Assembly: GCA_001508155.1 (NCBI GenBank)
Contig: LGFI01000014.1
Span: forward strand, 1-48,978
Source: Acetothermia bacterium 64_32
GTDB taxonomy: Bacteria; Bipolaricaulota; Bipolaricaulia; Bipolaricaulales; Bipolaricaulaceae
DNA: 48,978 nt
Reading direction: 5' to 3'
The position numbers were made by a program, and so were the translations under genes. Shown piece by piece: positions 47,958-48,978 of the stretch; position 1 is the first letter of the stretch, and every line of letters starts with the position of its first letter. The notes under the pieces are model-generated. The model was not told the DNA's origin. It did not search any database and saw only the letters and a program-made list of their open reading frames with translations.

Positions 47958-48025
47958 CTCAGCTTTACCTCATCGAAGGATGCCCGCATGCCGGGGCCAG
48001 GCCAAGGACACCCATCACCGCCCCC

Positions 48026-48048
48026 CTAGCCCTTTGTCGAAGGGCTAG
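48026..48048 (-). terminator. U-less hairpin overlapping the crp/fnr-family stop codon
   Basis: A perfect 9-bp stem, CTAGCCCTT (48026-48034) with AAGGGCTAG (48040-48048) and a 5-base loop. The TAG stop of the regulator (48047-48045, minus strand) is in the stem. The transcript continues GGGGGGC rather than U. 47958-48025 shows nothing else. Confidence 0.6.
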
Positions 48049-48719
48049 ATGATGACCGCGTCGTCCACGCTGACGGCGAACGGCTCCATCAGGCGGCGAA
48101 GGTACTCCTCCTTGAGCACGTTGATCTTGCGGTTGTCCAGGGAGATGATGCCACGGGCCTCCAGTTCCCCCAGGGTGCGGATGGCGGTCTTGGAGGAGAC
48201 CCCGGCCATCTCAGCCAGCTCGCTGCGGGAGAGCTCGATCCCGGAACGCCCCAGGGCCAGGATGAGCCTGGCCAGGCGCTCCTTGCTTGAGGCATAGGAT
48301 CGCTCGGCAAGCTTGTTCTGAAACGCCTTCACCTCAAGGGAAAGTCGCTCGAAGAAGCGGAAGATCACCTTGGTGTTGTGCTCGAGGAAGTAGAAGAAAT
48401 CACCTCTTTCTATGAAGCCCACGGTGGAGGGGACCAGGGTCTTGGCGTAGGCGTTGTGCACCCCTTTATCGAACAGGGTGGTCTCCCCGAGGAGCCCCCC
48501 TGGCCCCACGATCTTGAGGATCTGCGATTTCCCCTTGGCTGAGCGCTTCACGAGCTTCACCGCCCCGGAGAAGACCAGGTAGAAGCCGAAAGCGGGCGCC
48601 CCCTCCATGAAGATGAGCTCGTCCGCCCCGTAGTCGATCTTCCTTATGAGCTGGCCGAGCTTTTCCAGGTCCTCCGCCTTGAGGTCCGCAAACACCCTGA
48701 AATCTTTCAGTTCGACCAT
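48045..48719 (-). CDS. Crp/Fnr-family transcriptional regulator
   Basis: A 224-residue regulator with an N-terminal cyclic-nucleotide-binding-type beta barrel (DFRVFADLKAEDLEKL, VKLVKRSAKGKSQILKIVGPGGLLGETTLF, residues 6-90), a dimer helix and a C-terminal winged helix (ELSRSELAEMAGVSSKTAIRTLGELEARGIISLD). It has no cysteines, so it is not an FNR-type iron-sulfur oxygen sensor. The ligand pocket lacks a clearly readable cAMP signature. ATG 48719 is preferred from GAGG upstream; GTG 48728 is nine bases from the -10 box and could be a near-leaderless start. Divergent from tRNA-Leu. Ligand and targets unknown. Confidence 0.9.
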   Translation of the reverse strand: MVELKDFRVFADLKAEDLEKLGQLIRKIDYGADELIFMEGAPAFGFYLVFSGAVKLVKRSAKGKSQILKIVGPGGLLGETTLFDKGVHNAYAKTLVPSTVGFIERGDFFYFLEHNTKVIFRFFERLSLEVKAFQNKLAERSYASSKERLARLILALGRSGIELSRSELAEMAGVSSKTAIRTLGELEARGIISLDNRKINVLKEEYLRRLMEPFAVSVDDAVII

Positions 48720-48737
48720 CCCCCTCACCCGGTGCGC

Positions 48738-48767
48738 AGTCTACCTGATTGTACCATTCCCCGTCAA
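48738..48767 (-). promoter_or_regulatory. Promoter of the Crp/Fnr-family gene
   Basis: Minus strand TTGACG (48767-48762), an 18-base spacer and TAGACT (48743-48738). Its -35 box lies two bases from the -35 box of the tRNA promoter. Confidence 0.62.
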
Positions 48768-48769
48768 AC

Positions 48770-48797
48770 TTGACTTACCCCTGGCCCGGCATAGAAT
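48770..48797 (+). promoter_or_regulatory. Promoter of tRNA-Leu
   Basis: TTGACT (48770-48775), a 16-base spacer and TAGAAT (48792-48797), ten bases before the mature tRNA 5' end. Confidence 0.65.
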
Positions 48798-48807
48798 TGG
48801 CCTTACG

Positions 48808-48897
48808 GCCGGGGTGGCGGAATTGGTAGACGCGCTGGACTCAGGATCCAGTGGGGCCTTCACCCCCGTGTGGGTTCGAGTCCCACCCCCGGCACCA
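48808..48897 (+). tRNA. tRNA-Leu, anticodon CAG
   Basis: Acceptor GCCGGGG pairs with CCCCGGC. The anticodon stem CTGGA/TCCAG encloses loop CTCAGGA with anticodon CAG (48842-48844), reading CUG, a favoured leucine codon here. A long class II variable arm (TGGGGCCTTCACCCCCGT) is followed by the T arm GTTCGAGTC. The 3' CCA (48895-48897) is encoded in the DNA. Confidence 0.97.
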
Positions 48898-48962
48898 GCC
48901 GCAAGGCCGCCTGGGGCCTTAGGGCTCATCTCTTGCGCTCGCCGGTCGAGAAAGGAGCGGGC

Positions 48963-48978
48963 ATGACCTTGGAACAGG
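48963..48978 (+). CDS. Start of an unidentified gene at the right edge (partial)
   Basis: ATG 48963 opens MTLEQ before the window ends. An AAAGGAG at 48951-48957 with five-base spacing supports it as a real start. Too little is visible to identify it. 48898-48950 contains a short GCCGC/GCGGC-rich stretch that could end the tRNA transcript but no clear terminator. Confidence 0.4.

Overview
The window is GC-rich, densely packed bacterial chromosome. Only two stretches are clearly richer in A+T. The encoded genes are core housekeeping: a secA/secG translocase pair, the hrcA-grpE-dnaK-dnaJ heat-shock operon, complete de novo pyrimidine and quinolinate/NAD pathways, and a tRNA-Leu. To these are added traits common in thermophilic, deep-branching or candidate-phylum bacteria: a ubiquitin-like/Mut7-C protein, a HEPN-MNT pair, BtpA paralogues, a geranylgeranyl-reductase-like flavoprotein and several near-leaderless promoters. 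I think a Bipolaricaulota/Acetothermia-like or similar thermophile-related bacterium is most likely. That placement is an inference from style and gene content, not from a marker phylogeny.

Layout. 1-3793 (+): a 2-oxoacid:ferredoxin oxidoreductase beta subunit with its 5' part missing, both subunits of class I fumarase, malic enzyme, and a clean intrinsic terminator. Each gene junction carries a small repeat. 3951-7496 (-): peptide/solute ABC permeases and binding protein of visibly lower GC. 7605-10541 (+): secG, the two matching GC-rich ATPases and an ITP/XTP pyrophosphatase. 10533-15067 (-): hrcA-grpE-dnaK-dnaJ behind a CIRCE operator and an overlapping promoter. 15158-19129: a tandem-ACT protein (+), secA (-) and a Ub-like/Mut7-C protein (-). 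19145-25337 (+): a mannose-1-P guanylyltransferase fused to an SIS-type sugar-phosphate isomerase, a HEPN-MNT toxin-antitoxin-like pair, a GGR-family flavoprotein and an O-antigen-ligase/TPR protein.

25288-29584 (-): an orphan PhnE-like permease translationally coupled to nadC-nadA-nadB. 29585-30870: a small accessory scar with an AT-rich secreted protein, a truncated transposase and the first codons of a lost secreted-protein gene. 30884-44677 (-) is about 14 kb read in one direction. It begins with a BMP-type nucleoside ABC importer, then a PfkB sugar/nucleoside kinase, a BtpA paralogue, a TudS-like desulfidase and a second BtpA paralogue. It ends with pyrB-pyrI-pyrC-pyrF-pyrK-pyrD-pyrE. 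The arrangement suggests that uptake and salvage of a nucleoside, possibly a modified or thiolated pyrimidine, sits just upstream of de novo UMP synthesis. 44685-48719: a secreted helical unknown, a 290-base gap with unusually strong nested inverted repeats (candidate structured RNA), a histidine kinase/response-regulator pair, and a Crp/Fnr-family regulator back to back with tRNA-Leu(CAG). A new gene starts at the right edge.

The most interesting signals are: (1) the importer-kinase-BtpA-desulfidase-BtpA-pyr cluster; (2) the cloverleaf-like inverted-repeat domain at 45466-45591; (3) a dispersed heptamer repeat (consensus GGGTGAC) that decorates the fumarase operon and is translated in frame inside SecA and PyrF; (4) promoters whose -10 box lies 7-8 bases before the start codon; (5) the ManC-SIS isomerase fusion.
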